Assembly (NCBI GenBank): GCA_050305635.1
Contig: JBNLFS010000096.1
Location: 1 to 64,000, forward strand
Reading direction: 5' to 3'
DNA: 64,000 bases
DNA from: Thiodiazotropha sp050305635
GTDB lineage: Bacteria > Pseudomonadota > Gammaproteobacteria > Chromatiales > Chromatiaceae
In this document: positions 28,117 to 37,632 of the stretch, one piece after another
Position numbering within the stretch: the first letter of the stretch is position 1
How the letters are laid out: each line of letters opens with the position of its first letter
The notes under the pieces: generated by a model
The model's input: only the letters and a program-made list of their open reading frames with translations
Told to the model about the DNA's origin: nothing
The model's database searches: none
Translations under genes and position numbers: made by a program

Positions 28117-28346
28117 TGGGGGGTTTCCATCGATTTGAGTCGGGTGATCATGGCTTCGACCCGAGCCCGTGCCAACTCGGTCTTTTCAATGAGTGCCGCG
28201 CGTTCCGCAACGAGATTGTCCTGGCGCTGTTTCAGGGATTTATTTTCGTCCTTGAGATAAGAGCACGCACGAATCAGCTCTTCCACCCGTATTTCAAGAG
28301 CCTGCAGGTCCATTTCTGTGCGTTGGGGGGTCTCTTTTTCACTCAT
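28113..28346 (-). CDS. ZapB-like coiled-coil protein (TIGR02449 family)
   Basis: A 77-residue, almost wholly coiled-coil protein (LEIRVEELIRACSYLKDENK, heptad Leu/Ile pattern). It fits the small family found directly upstream of zapA and is believed to act with it in cell division; that role is inferred from position and the resemblance to ZapB. Start ATG 28346 (MSEKETPQ) is preferred; in-frame ATG 28352 and 28382 are alternatives. Its TGA overlaps the zapA GTG. Confidence 0.8.
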   Translation of the reverse strand: MSEKETPQRTEMDLQALEIRVEELIRACSYLKDENKSLKQRQDNLVAERAALIEKTELARARVEAMITRLKSMETPQ

Positions 28347-28446
28347 GGGCATCAATATAGTGGGCGGAATGTGGCGGGTCAATCTCTACATCGGCATGAT
28401 ATGATTTGGTTCAAAATGAATGTCATGGGAACAAACAGGTTGGCAT

Positions 28447-29013
28447 ATGACCGATAATTTTCCGGTACTCGAATTTACCCGACTCGAAGAGGCGCTGAGT
28501 GCCGTCGATTTCGACTATCTGCCCAGTGAACTGCATGGCGTGATCACAGGTTTGGTGTGTGCCGGATCCGTGGAGGTGCAGGCGGTCTGGATGGGGGATC
28601 TTCTGGGGCAACTGCCGGATGACGATCTGCTGGCCCGGGAGGTGCGCCAGATGGTGGGGCAGTTGTATAGCGTCACGGCGGAGCAGATCGGGCATGCAGA
28701 GATGCTGTTCATGCCTTTCCTTCCCGATGAGTCTCAACCCATTGCTGATCGGGCGAAGAGTCTCAGCGAATGGTGTGAGGGTTATCTGTACGGTTTGGGT
28801 GTGGCCGGTATCACTGAGCGGCAGCTTGTGGGGGATGCCCGCGAAGCGTTGCAGGACCTGACCCACTTTACGCGTATCGACTATGCGGACCTGGAGTCCG
28901 GTGAGGCAACCGAAATGGCTTACGTCGAGTTGCAGGAGTTTCTCAAAGTCGTGACGATGCTGATGTGGGAAGAACTGGCTGATAACCGGGGACAACAAGA
29001 TGCAGCAGAGTGA
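28447..29013 (+). CDS. ygfB: UPF0149 family protein YgfB
   Basis: YgfB/UPF0149 family (188 aa). Family hallmarks YLPSELHGVITGLVCAG near the N-terminus and LSEWCEGYLYGLG in the middle are present. Molecular function is not well established; in Pseudomonas aeruginosa YgfB has been linked to repression of the AlpA-dependent programme and beta-lactam resistance. Position upstream of pepP-ubiH-ubiI is conserved. Start ATG 28447 is preferred over ATG 28420 because homologues begin near MTDNFPVLEF; the upstream site is not decisive. Its end overlaps pepP by 14 bases. Confidence 0.88.
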   Translation: MTDNFPVLEFTRLEEALSAVDFDYLPSELHGVITGLVCAGSVEVQAVWMGDLLGQLPDDDLLAREVRQMVGQLYSVTAEQIGHAEMLFMPFLPDESQPIADRAKSLSEWCEGYLYGLGVAGITERQLVGDAREALQDLTHFTRIDYADLESGEATEMAYVELQEFLKVVTMLMWEELADNRGQQDAAE

Positions 29014-30307
29014 GTTCAAGCGTCGGCGCCGTGAGTTGATGCGCATGATGGGATCGGGCAGCATCGCGATTCTCCCCACGGCGCCTCAATTGATTCGCAA
29101 CCGGGATGTGCACTATCCCTACCGTCCGGACAGCGATTTTTACTACCTGACCGGATTCCCTGAACCTGAAGCGGTACTGGTACTGATTCCCGGACGCAAG
29201 CAAGCGGAATTCATCCTGTTCAACCGGGAGTCGGATCCGGTCAAGGAACAATGGGATGGTGCGCGGGCCGGTCAGGAGGGCGCCTGCCGGGATTATGGGG
29301 CCGATGATTCTTTTCCGATCGGTGATCTGGACGACATTCTGCCGCGCATGCTCGAGCAGTGTGAACGGGTGTTTTATGTCATGGGGTGCAATCCTCAATT
29401 CGATCAGAAACTCTCCGAATGGATCACCACGATTCGCTGCAATTCACGCAGCGGCCTGCAGGGTCCGGTGGAGATCATCGCGCTGGATCACTATCTGCAT
29501 GAGATGCGGCTTTACAAGAGTCGTTCAGAACTCAAGGTGATGCGCGAGGCGGCGCGTATCTCCGCCAAGGCCCATACCAAGGTGATGCAGGTGTGCAAAC
29601 CCGGGTTGTGGGAGTATCAGCTGGAAGCGGAATTCATCCGCGAATGCGGTCACCAGGGCGCCCGTGAGCAGGCTTACCCGCCGATCGTGGGTGCCGGTGG
29701 GAACGCCTGTACCCTGCACTATGTGGATAACAATGCAAAGATTCAGCCCGATCAGTTGTTGTTGATCGATGCGGGTTGTGAAAAGGACTATTACGCTTCG
29801 GATATCACCCGCACCTTTCCAGTGAGCGGACACTTCAGTGAGCCGCAACGGCAACTCTACGAACTGGTCCTGGCTTCCCAGGAGGCTGCCATCGCCAAAG
29901 TGAAGCCGGGCAATCACTGGAACGACCCGCACAATGCAGCGGTCAAGGTGATCACCCGTGGGCTGATCAAGCTGGGTATCCTTAAGGGTACGCCGGCCAA
30001 GCTGATCCGGGAGGAAAAGTACAAACCCTTCTTTCCTCATCGCACCGGTCACTGGATCGGCATGGATGTGCACGATGTGGGCGACTACAAGGTGGATGGC
30101 GCATGGCGTCTGCTGGAACCGGGCATGGTGATGACCATCGAGCCGGGACTCTACATTCCCGCCGGCATGAAGGGTGTGGCTAAGAAATGGTGGGATATCG
30201 GGATCCGTATCGAGGATGATGTGCTGGTTACCCACGAGGGCTGTGAGGTGCTGACCCGGGATGTCCCCAAGTCGGTGGATGAGATCGAAGCGGTGATGGC
30301 GGGGTGA
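29000..30307 (+). CDS. pepP: Xaa-Pro aminopeptidase
   Basis: PepP (435 aa; E. coli 441) removes N-terminal residues before proline. N-terminal creatinase-like domain (1-170) and C-terminal pita-bread metallopeptidase domain. Visible metal ligands: the two Asp in DAGCEKDYYASDITRTFP, His in HRTGHWIGMDVHDVG, Glu in IEPGLYIP and Glu in RIEDDVLVT. Overlaps ygfB upstream and ubiH downstream, so the four genes form one operon. Confidence 0.95.
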   Translation: MQQSEFKRRRRELMRMMGSGSIAILPTAPQLIRNRDVHYPYRPDSDFYYLTGFPEPEAVLVLIPGRKQAEFILFNRESDPVKEQWDGARAGQEGACRDYGADDSFPIGDLDDILPRMLEQCERVFYVMGCNPQFDQKLSEWITTIRCNSRSGLQGPVEIIALDHYLHEMRLYKSRSELKVMREAARISAKAHTKVMQVCKPGLWEYQLEAEFIRECGHQGAREQAYPPIVGAGGNACTLHYVDNNAKIQPDQLLLIDAGCEKDYYASDITRTFPVSGHFSEPQRQLYELVLASQEAAIAKVKPGNHWNDPHNAAVKVITRGLIKLGILKGTPAKLIREEKYKPFFPHRTGHWIGMDVHDVGDYKVDGAWRLLEPGMVMTIEPGLYIPAGMKGVAKKWWDIGIRIEDDVLVTHEGCEVLTRDVPKSVDEIEAVMAG

Positions 30308-30315
30308 GGACGGAA

Positions 30316-31533
30316 ATGGAAGATTTCGACATTCTGATTGTGGGTGGCGGTATGGTCGGCGCCAGTCTGGCGCATGCATTGAGCGGGCACGAATACCGGA
30401 TCGGCGTGATTGAAGCCTGGCCGCTGGATTCCGCGATACAGCCCAGTTATGACGACCGGGTGATCGCCCTCTCCTGGGGAAGCCGGCTGATTCTGCAGGG
30501 ATTGGGCGCCTGGCCCGGGATCGAGGCGGAGGCCGAACCCATTCGGGATATCCATATCTCCGATCGCGGGCATTTCGGTTTTACCCGTTTGAATCATCAA
30601 CAGGAAGGCGTCGAGGCGTTGGGATATGTGGTTACCGCCCGGGCTCTGGGTGCATCGCTGTTGAACGCACTGGAAGCGCTGCCGGATGTGGAGGTGATCT
30701 GTCCGGCGAGCCTGCAGAGTTTCTCGGTCAGTGAAGCCGCAGTCGAGGTGAAGCTTCTGCAGGAAGAGAGTCCGCGTAAATTGACGGCAAAGCTGCTGGT
30801 CGCTGCGGATGGTGGTGACTCACGGGTCAGGGAGTTGCTCTCGATCAGTATGAAGGAACGCGGCTACGGTCAGACCGCGATCATCGCCAACCTGTCGAGT
30901 GAGCGGCCGCACCAAGGTGTTGCCTACGAACGTTTCACGGACACGGGACCCTTGGCCATGTTGCCGATGACCCAGCAGCGCATCTCCATGGTATGGACTG
31001 CTCAGGATGATCAGGTGGCGGAGCTGATGAGTCTTTCCAGTGAGGCCTTTCTATCGCGTCTGCAGGATCGATTCGGTCATCGACTTGGGCGGCTGCAGCG
31101 TTTGGGAAAGCGGGTGGCTTATCCCTTGCGGCTGAGACAGGCCGTGGATCCGGTGCGACCCCGGGTGGCGCTGGTGGGGAATGCCGCGCATGTCATCCAT
31201 CCGGTCACCGGTCAGGGGTTCAACCTGGGGCTGCGTGATGTGTCGGTGATCGCGGATATCCTCATCGATGCGCGACTCAGGGGCGAGGATCCGGGTGACA
31301 TCCGGTTGCTCAAGTCCTACCAGACGTGGCGGGATTCCGATCAGAACCGGGTGGCATTGATTACCGACAGTCTGGCGCGTTTGTTCGCGAATCCGTTTGG
31401 GCCATTACACATGGCGCGCAATCTGGGATTGGTCGGTCTGGATCTGATGCCGGGACTCAAGCATCTCGTGGCCCGCCAATTCATGGGTATTCACGGCTAT
31501 CAACCCCGTCTTGACAGGAGTGCTGCAAAGTAA
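30316..31533 (+). CDS. ubiH: 2-octaprenyl-6-methoxyphenol hydroxylase UbiH
   Basis: FAD-dependent aromatic hydroxylase (405 aa) of ubiquinone synthesis. N-terminal FAD fold DILIVGGGMVGASLAHAL, the DG motif AADGGDSRVRELL, and GNAAHVIHPVTGQGFNLGLRD; the GNAA form is typical of UbiH. Start ATG 30316 has GAGGACGGAA before it; GTG 30304 in frame overlaps pepP. Its TAA shares a base with the next ATG. It needs oxygen, so ubiquinone is made aerobically. Confidence 0.9.
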   Translation: MEDFDILIVGGGMVGASLAHALSGHEYRIGVIEAWPLDSAIQPSYDDRVIALSWGSRLILQGLGAWPGIEAEAEPIRDIHISDRGHFGFTRLNHQQEGVEALGYVVTARALGASLLNALEALPDVEVICPASLQSFSVSEAAVEVKLLQEESPRKLTAKLLVAADGGDSRVRELLSISMKERGYGQTAIIANLSSERPHQGVAYERFTDTGPLAMLPMTQQRISMVWTAQDDQVAELMSLSSEAFLSRLQDRFGHRLGRLQRLGKRVAYPLRLRQAVDPVRPRVALVGNAAHVIHPVTGQGFNLGLRDVSVIADILIDARLRGEDPGDIRLLKSYQTWRDSDQNRVALITDSLARLFANPFGPLHMARNLGLVGLDLMPGLKHLVARQFMGIHGYQPRLDRSAAK

Positions 31534-32768
31534 TGGAGACAAAACAGAAACCCTTCGATCTGTTGATCGTCGGTGGTGGCATGGTGGGTAGCGCTCTGGG
31601 GTGCGCCGTAGCGGATATGGGATTGGATGTCTGTATTCTGGAAGCCCGTGAGCCATCACGCAGTTGGCCGGCTGAAGAAGTGGATATCCGGGTCTCCGCA
31701 CTGACCCGGGCCACCCAACAGATTCTGCAGAACCTCAAGGTCTGGCCGCGCATGACCCGGATGCGGGTGAGTCCCTATCAGCGCATGGCGGTATGGGACC
31801 AGGGGGGCAACGGACGCATCCATTTCAGCGCCGCCGAAATCGGTGAGCCGGACCTGGGGCATATCGTCGAAAACCGGGTCATGCAACTGGCGCTCTGGGA
31901 GCGGCTCGAATCCTTGCCCAATGTCACTGTGAAGTGTCCGGCTCGGGTGGCTGATCTGCAGTTGGGTGATCTGCCCGAAGTGTTGCTCGAATCGGGTGAA
32001 AGGCTTGCCGCGCGATTGGTGGTGGCGGCCGATGGACGGGATTCCCAGATCCGGCAGATGGCAGGGATCGGCACCCAGGGTTGGGAATACGATCAACATG
32101 CGATCGTCGCGACGATCACTCCGGAGCGTTTTCATCATGATACGGCCTATCAGCGTTTCATGAAGACCGGGCCACTGGCGCTGCTGCCCATCGACGACGG
32201 GCGCTGCTCTATCGTCTGGTCCACCTCGCCGGATCAAGCGGCGGAGTTGATGGCCCTGGATGATGAGGAATTCTGTCGTCGTCTGACTCAGGCCAGCGAG
32301 TCGATCCTGGGTGAGATACAGTCCATTGGCCCACGCGGGGTCTTCCCGCTGCGTCTTGCCAATGCGCAGACCTATATCCAGCCGGGATTGGCCCTCATCG
32401 GTGACGCGGCGCATGCGATGCATCCCCTGGCCGGGCAGGGTGTGAATCTGGGCCTGATGGATGCCATGACCCTGGCGGATGTGTTGAACGATGCGCGACT
32501 CGCGGGACGATCCCTCGGCAGTATGTCGACCCTGCGTCGCTATGAGCGGGCGCGCAAAGGGGCCAACCTGGCCATGCTGGGAGCGATGGACGGCTTCAAA
32601 CGCTTGTTCAGCAACGATGTGCTGCCGCTCAAGCTGGCGCGCAACCTCGGACTGTCGTTGGTTGATCGCTCAGGTTTTCTGAAACACCAGATGATGCGCC
32701 GGGCCATGGGTCTGCTCGGTGAGCGTCCTCGGCTGGCCCGCTATCACGGGGATTCGGCGGGGCGCTGA
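31533..32768 (+). CDS. ubiI: 2-octaprenylphenol hydroxylase UbiI (VisC family)
   Basis: Second FAD hydroxylase of the UbiH/UbiF/UbiI family (411 aa). LLIVGGGMVGSALGCAV at the N-terminus, VAADGRDSQIRQMAG, and GDAAHAMHPLAGQGVNLGLMD. Gene order after pepP-ubiH is the UbiI/VisC place, with C5 hydroxylation in E. coli; some lineages use one enzyme for more than one position, so the exact carbon is not certain. TAATG overlap with ubiH. The last gene of the operon. Confidence 0.88.
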   Translation: METKQKPFDLLIVGGGMVGSALGCAVADMGLDVCILEAREPSRSWPAEEVDIRVSALTRATQQILQNLKVWPRMTRMRVSPYQRMAVWDQGGNGRIHFSAAEIGEPDLGHIVENRVMQLALWERLESLPNVTVKCPARVADLQLGDLPEVLLESGERLAARLVVAADGRDSQIRQMAGIGTQGWEYDQHAIVATITPERFHHDTAYQRFMKTGPLALLPIDDGRCSIVWSTSPDQAAELMALDDEEFCRRLTQASESILGEIQSIGPRGVFPLRLANAQTYIQPGLALIGDAAHAMHPLAGQGVNLGLMDAMTLADVLNDARLAGRSLGSMSTLRRYERARKGANLAMLGAMDGFKRLFSNDVLPLKLARNLGLSLVDRSGFLKHQMMRRAMGLLGERPRLARYHGDSAGR

Positions 32769-32875
32769 ACGGACCCGGGTGCGGGTGTTTGGCATGGCTT
32801 GATCATCCCCGCATCAGTCCGGGTTTTTGGCATTGGCAAGCCCAGACCGGCAGGGTATAGTCTCACTTCGATCCA

Positions 32876-33107
32876 CCCCCGTGGGAGAGTTCGGCTCAGG
32901 CCGACGCCGAAGGCGCAAACCCGCCCGGAATCGCTCAGGCAAAAGGACCGTGGGGGAGCGTCTGCCAGATCAGACAGGTCGACTCTGGAGAGTGGTGTAT
33001 CTACACCCACCGACGGGGCAGGCGCCCGGTCACTGCATGGGAATTGCTCAGGCATCACCCATGGACAGCAACCGAAGCAGCGCCAAACTCTCAGGTTTAG
33101 GACAGAG
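32876..33107 (+). ncRNA. Tandem glycine riboswitch
   Basis: Two glycine aptamers in series ahead of gcvT. Aptamer 1 (about 32876-32957) has GGGAGAG, CGCCGAAGGCGCAAAC and CTCAGGCAAAAGGACCG. Aptamer 2 (about 32981-33107) has GGAGAG, CACCGACGGGGCA, a long extra hairpin region of about 60 bases and CTCAGGTTTAGGACAGAG; its P1 helix pairs CTCTG with CAGAG. A short linker joins them. Glycine binding controls the terminator that follows directly, so the operon senses its own substrate. Confidence 0.93.
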
Positions 33108-33146
33108 GGGCGGCGTGGATGGTATACATCCGCGCCGCCCTTTTTT
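33108..33146 (+). terminator. Riboswitch expression platform: intrinsic terminator before gcvT
   Basis: GGGCGGCGTGGATG pairs with CATCCGCGCCGCCC, followed by six T, immediately after the second aptamer and 24 bases before the gcvT start. This is the transcription-termination switch of the glycine riboswitch. Confidence 0.9.
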
Positions 33147-33169
33147 ATGCACTGAACCAGAGGTATGCA

Positions 33170-34261
33170 ATGAATCAGCAGACAGTTCTCTATGCCACGC
33201 ACCAGCAGATGGGAGCGAGGCTGGTGCCGTTCGGTGGCTGGGAGATGCCGCTGCACTACGGGTCCCAGCTGGAAGAGCATCACCAGGTGCGGCGTGATGC
33301 GGGCATGTTCGATGTCTCCCACATGACGGTGATCGACTTCCAGGGCGCTGCAGTGAAACCCTTCCTGCGCCGGCTTCTGGCCAACGATGTGGAACGCCTC
33401 AAAACCCCTGGCAAGGCGCTCTACTCCTGCATGCTCAATGAGCAGGGCGGTGTCGTGGACGATCTCATCGTCTACTACCTCAATGATGCGTGGTATCGCA
33501 TGGTGGTGAACGCAGGCACCACGGAAAAGGATCTGGCCTGGATTCGCGACAAGGCTGATGGCTATGACCTCGCCATCCAACCCCGCCGGGATCTGGCGAT
33601 GATCGCGATTCAGGGGCCCAATGCCCGTTCTAAAACACTCCCTTTGCTCTCAGAAACCCTGCAGGCCAGTGCCGCGGATCTGAAACCCTTCAATGCGGTT
33701 GCGGATGGGGAGTGGTTCGTCGCACGCACCGGATACACCGGAGAGGATGGTTTCGAAATCATGCTGCCCGGGGATCAGGCCGCGGTATTCTGGAACCGTC
33801 TGCAGCAGGCGGGCGTGGCGCCCTGCGGTCTGGGCGCCCGGGATACTCTGCGTCTTGAAGCCGGTATGAACCTGTACGGCTCGGACATGGATGAAACCAC
33901 CTCACCCCTGGAAGCCGGTCTGGGCTGGACCATCGCCTGGGAACCGGAGGACCGGGACTTCATCGGGCGTGAAGTGCTGGAGGCCCAGCGCAACGATACC
34001 GGTAAAAAGCAGTTTGTCGGTTTGGTCTTGACCGGTCGTGGGGTGCTGCGCAACCATTTGACGGTGCATCAGGGTGAGGATCCGATCGGAGAGATCACCT
34101 CGGGTGGCTTTGCGCCCACGCTCGAGCGTTCCATCGCGTTTGCGCGGGTCTCTCCGGGCATTGGGGATACCTGCGAGGTGGAGATACGCGGCAAGCGTGT
34201 CGAAGCCCGGGTGGTCAAGCCGCCTTTTGTCCGTCAGGGCAAAGCGGTGGTGTCGATCTGA
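33170..34261 (+). CDS. gcvT: Glycine cleavage system aminomethyltransferase (T protein)
   Basis: GcvT (363 aa) transfers the methylene group from H-protein-bound aminomethyl to THF, releasing ammonia. GGWEMPLHYGSQLEEHH and FDVSHM are family motifs, as are YTGEDGFEI and LGARDTLRLEAGM. ATG 33170 is chosen for the homologous start (MNQQTVLYATHQQMGA) and AGAGG six bases upstream; the frame is open back to 33119 but that part is the terminator. First gene of gcvT-gcvH-gcvPA-gcvPB. Confidence 0.96.
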   Translation: MNQQTVLYATHQQMGARLVPFGGWEMPLHYGSQLEEHHQVRRDAGMFDVSHMTVIDFQGAAVKPFLRRLLANDVERLKTPGKALYSCMLNEQGGVVDDLIVYYLNDAWYRMVVNAGTTEKDLAWIRDKADGYDLAIQPRRDLAMIAIQGPNARSKTLPLLSETLQASAADLKPFNAVADGEWFVARTGYTGEDGFEIMLPGDQAAVFWNRLQQAGVAPCGLGARDTLRLEAGMNLYGSDMDETTSPLEAGLGWTIAWEPEDRDFIGREVLEAQRNDTGKKQFVGLVLTGRGVLRNHLTVHQGEDPIGEITSGGFAPTLERSIAFARVSPGIGDTCEVEIRGKRVEARVVKPPFVRQGKAVVSI

Positions 34262-34346
34262 GGTTCTGATTTAGCCGCTAACCGATCCCGCGTGATGCTT
34301 TCGCCGGATCGACCGAACAGCAATTTACTTCCAGAAGGAAAACAAC

Positions 34347-34739
34347 ATGAGTACTACACCTACCGATCGTCGCTATGCGAAATCTCATGAATGGATCAAA
34401 GACGAAGGGGATGGCAGCTTCACGGTCGGTATCACCGACCATGCCCAGGAACTGCTGGGTGACCTGGTCTTCGTCGACCTTCCCGAAGTGGGAGCCACCC
34501 TCGATGCGGGGGGCGATTGCGCGGTGGTGGAGTCGGTCAAGGCGGCCTCCGATGTCTACAGCCCGCTCAGCGGCGAGGTGATTGCGATCAATGAGGCCCT
34601 CGATGGTGCGCCGGAAACGATCAACGAGGATGCCTTTGGCAACGGCTGGATGTTCAAGATCAAACCCAGTGACCCGTCAGAGATGAATGGTCTGCTGGAT
34701 GCCGCGGCCTACGATCAGTTGGTTGCCGAAGAGGACTGA
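34347..34739 (+). CDS. gcvH: Glycine cleavage system H protein
   Basis: Lipoyl carrier of the glycine cleavage complex (130 aa). Lys65 in VESVKAASDVYSP is the lipoylation site. AGAAGGA precedes ATG 34347. Its lipoyl group would be supplied by the LipB/LipA route encoded near 61-64 kb. Confidence 0.96.
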   Translation: MSTTPTDRRYAKSHEWIKDEGDGSFTVGITDHAQELLGDLVFVDLPEVGATLDAGGDCAVVESVKAASDVYSPLSGEVIAINEALDGAPETINEDAFGNGWMFKIKPSDPSEMNGLLDAAAYDQLVAEED

Positions 34740-34769
34740 TCGGTCCCTCCACTGCTTACAGAGTCTGCC

Positions 34770-36167
34770 ATGCCGTTCATTCCACATACCGAACAAGACG
34801 TCGAGGAGATGCTTGCGGCCATCGGTGTCGCCCGTATCGATGACCTTTTCGACGAGATACCACCTGCGCTGAGATGCGGCGAGCTCGAGGCGATTCCCTC
34901 CGGGTTGCCCGAAATGGAGGTCTCCCGGTTGATGCAGTCCCGGGCCAAGGCGGATGGACAGCCGCTGTGTTTCATCGGTGCGGGGGCCTACGACCATCAT
35001 ATTCCCGCGGCGGTCTGGGAGCTGACCACCCGGGGTGAATTCTATACCGCCTACACCCCTTATCAGGCGGAGGCGAGTCAGGGCACTCTGCAGTTGCTGT
35101 ATGAGTTCCAGTCGATGATGACCGCGCTCACCGGGATGGATGTGTCGAATGCCTCCCTGTATGACGGCGCATCGGCTTTGGCGGAAGCGGTATTGATGGC
35201 GGTGCGGGCGAACCGCAAGTCCAAGTCCAAGCGGGTGCTGATTCCGCGCAGTCTGCATCCGGCCTATCGCAAGGTGGTGAACAGCATCGTGCGCAATCAG
35301 CAGATCGAATCGGTGGAGATCGGTTTCGACCTGGAGAGCGGATTGCTGGATCGACAGGAACTGGAAACCCATGCGGGTGAGGATTTCGCCGCACTGGTGA
35401 TTCCGCAACCCAACTTTTTCGGGGTGCTGGAGCCGGTGGATGCGCTGACAGAGTGGGCTCATCAGAACGGCATGTTGGCGATCGCGGTGGTGAATCCCCT
35501 GGCCATGTCGGTGCTCAAGCCCGCCGGAGACTGGGGCGACACGGGTGCGGATATCTGTTGCGGCGAGGGACAGCCCCTGGGGGCACCCCTGGCGTCCGGC
35601 GGTCCCTATTTTGGTTTTCTCTGCTGTACCGATGCGCTGGTTCGGCAGATGCCGGGGCGGATCATCGGCAAGACCGTGGACCTGGATGGCAAAACCGGTT
35701 ACGCGCTGACTCTGCAGGCGCGGGAACAACACATCCGGCGTTCCAAGGCGACCTCGAATATCTGCACCAACCAGGGGCTGATGGTCACTGCAGCCACCAT
35801 CCATATGAGTCTGATGGGTGGCGTGGGATTGCAGCGGGTTGCCGCGGCCTGTCATGCCAATACCGCCAAACTGGTCAAGGCACTTTCGAGTCTGCCCGGG
35901 GTGGCCTCGCGTTTCACCGGGCCGGTGTTTCATGAGGCGGTATTGACCCTGCCCATCGAAACCAAGCGGGCCCTGCGGGCTCTGGCGGCACACAATGTCC
36001 TGGGTGGTTTCGATCTGTGCGAGGATTACCCGGAATTGGGCGATGTGGTGCTGGTCTGCGCCACGGAGCTGCGCAGTGATGAGGAGATCGAAACCTATCG
36101 CAGTAAGCTGCAACGGGTGATCGAATCACAGGTTCAGACCCCCTGTCAGTTGAAACCGGATTGGTGA
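34770..36167 (+). CDS. gcvPA: Glycine dehydrogenase (decarboxylating) subunit 1
   Basis: N-terminal half of the P protein as a separate subunit (465 aa), PLP-fold type I without the catalytic lysine. PHTEQDVEEMLAAIG, GAGAYDHHIPAA and TPYQAEASQGTLQLLYEFQ are typical. The split PA/PB form differs from the single ~950-aa GcvP of E. coli. Eight bases separate it from gcvPB. Confidence 0.95.
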   Translation: MPFIPHTEQDVEEMLAAIGVARIDDLFDEIPPALRCGELEAIPSGLPEMEVSRLMQSRAKADGQPLCFIGAGAYDHHIPAAVWELTTRGEFYTAYTPYQAEASQGTLQLLYEFQSMMTALTGMDVSNASLYDGASALAEAVLMAVRANRKSKSKRVLIPRSLHPAYRKVVNSIVRNQQIESVEIGFDLESGLLDRQELETHAGEDFAALVIPQPNFFGVLEPVDALTEWAHQNGMLAIAVVNPLAMSVLKPAGDWGDTGADICCGEGQPLGAPLASGGPYFGFLCCTDALVRQMPGRIIGKTVDLDGKTGYALTLQAREQHIRRSKATSNICTNQGLMVTAATIHMSLMGGVGLQRVAAACHANTAKLVKALSSLPGVASRFTGPVFHEAVLTLPIETKRALRALAAHNVLGGFDLCEDYPELGDVVLVCATELRSDEEIETYRSKLQRVIESQVQTPCQLKPDW

Positions 36168-36174
36168 GCGCATC

Positions 36175-37632
36175 ATGATCTACGAACACTCACGCGCCGG
36201 GCGGCGCGCCACGGCACAGGCCCCTCTGGACATGGCGGAACTGATCGGTATTCCCGCTGAGCTGCAGCGGCACGCGCCACCGGCCCTTCCCCAGGTGTCG
36301 GAGATGCAGGCGGTGCGTCACTACACCCGACTGTCGCAGAAGAACTTCTCCATCGACACTCATTTCTATCCCCTCGGCTCTTGTACCATGAAGTACAATC
36401 CGCGGGCCTGCAATACACTCGCAAGCCTGCCGGGATTCCTCTCCCGCCATCCGTTAGCGCCGGAAACCCACAGTCAGGGTTTTCTCGCCTGTCTCTACGA
36501 GTTGCAGGAGATCCTCAAGACCGTCACCGGCATGCACGAGGTTTCCCTCTCGCCTGCGGCCGGCGCCCAGGGTGAGTTCGCGGGCGTGGCCATGATCCGC
36601 GCCTACCACGACGCCCGGGGCGACACGGCGCGCTGCGAGATCCTGGTGCCCGATGCGGCCCATGGCACCAATCCGGCCTCGGCGGTGATGTGCGGATTCA
36701 AGACCCGTGAGATTCCCACCGGTGAGGATGGGGACATCGATGTGGAGGCACTGCGCGCCGCGCTGGGTCCGCAGACCGCGGGCATCATGCTGACCAATCC
36801 CTCCACGGTGGGTGTGTTCGAACGGGGTATCAAGGAGATCGCCGGAATGGTGCATGAAGCCGGTGGTCTGCTCTACTACGATGGCGCGAACCTGAACGCA
36901 ATCCTGGGCAAGGTGCGGCCCGGGGACATGGGCTTCGACGTGATCCACATGAATCTGCATAAAACCTTCTCCACCCCCCATGGGGGCGGTGGACCGGGGG
37001 CGGGTCCTGTGGGCGTCAGCAAACGCCTGGAGCCGTTCCTGCCGGTGCCCCGGGTGGGCTTCGACGGAACTGATTACCATTGGCTCACGGAGAAAGAGTG
37101 TCCGGAGACCATCGGCCGTCTCTCCGCATTCGCCGGGAACGCCGGGGTGCTGATTCGCGCCTATATCTATGCGCGGATCCTCGGGCGTGAGGGCATGCAC
37201 CGGGTGGCGGAGTACTCCACGCTGAATGCCAACTACCTGCTCAAGCGCCTCATGGAGGCCGGGTTCACCGCCGCTTATCCGAAACGCCGGGCCAGTCACG
37301 AGTTCATCCTGACGTTGAAGAAACAGGCTAAGGAGTTAGGGGTTAACACCATGGACTTTGCCAAGCGGCTTCTGGACTATGGTGTGCACGCGCCCACCAC
37401 TTACTTTCCACTGCTGGTGCCGGAATGTCTTCTGGTCGAGCCCACGGAGACCGAAGCCAAGGAGGACTTGGACCGGTTCGTTGAAATCATGAAAACCATC
37501 CTGAACGAAGCGGAGACCCAACCCGAGGTGGTCAGGCAGGCCCCGCATACCATGCCTGTGCGGCGGCTCGACGACGTACGTGCGGCCAGAGAACTCGATC
37601 TGGCCTGGAAGGAGCCGTCGCAAGCCGGGTAG
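36175..37632 (+). CDS. gcvPB: Glycine dehydrogenase (decarboxylating) subunit 2
   Basis: Catalytic half of the split P protein (485 aa). Lys263 in HMNLHKTFSTPHGGGGPG binds PLP; DTHFYPLGSCTMKYNP near residue 65 is the other signature. It decarboxylates glycine and passes aminomethyl to GcvH. The lipoamide dehydrogenase (L protein) gene is not in the window. Last gene of the operon. Confidence 0.95.
   Translation: MIYEHSRAGRRATAQAPLDMAELIGIPAELQRHAPPALPQVSEMQAVRHYTRLSQKNFSIDTHFYPLGSCTMKYNPRACNTLASLPGFLSRHPLAPETHSQGFLACLYELQEILKTVTGMHEVSLSPAAGAQGEFAGVAMIRAYHDARGDTARCEILVPDAAHGTNPASAVMCGFKTREIPTGEDGDIDVEALRAALGPQTAGIMLTNPSTVGVFERGIKEIAGMVHEAGGLLYYDGANLNAILGKVRPGDMGFDVIHMNLHKTFSTPHGGGGPGAGPVGVSKRLEPFLPVPRVGFDGTDYHWLTEKECPETIGRLSAFAGNAGVLIRAYIYARILGREGMHRVAEYSTLNANYLLKRLMEAGFTAAYPKRRASHEFILTLKKQAKELGVNTMDFAKRLLDYGVHAPTTYFPLLVPECLLVEPTETEAKEDLDRFVEIMKTILNEAETQPEVVRQAPHTMPVRRLDDVRAARELDLAWKEPSQAG

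Noticed and set aside
34677..36113. 478-codon open frame on - antisense to gcvPA
   Set aside because: gcvPA is certain on +; the antisense product has no recognisable motif.
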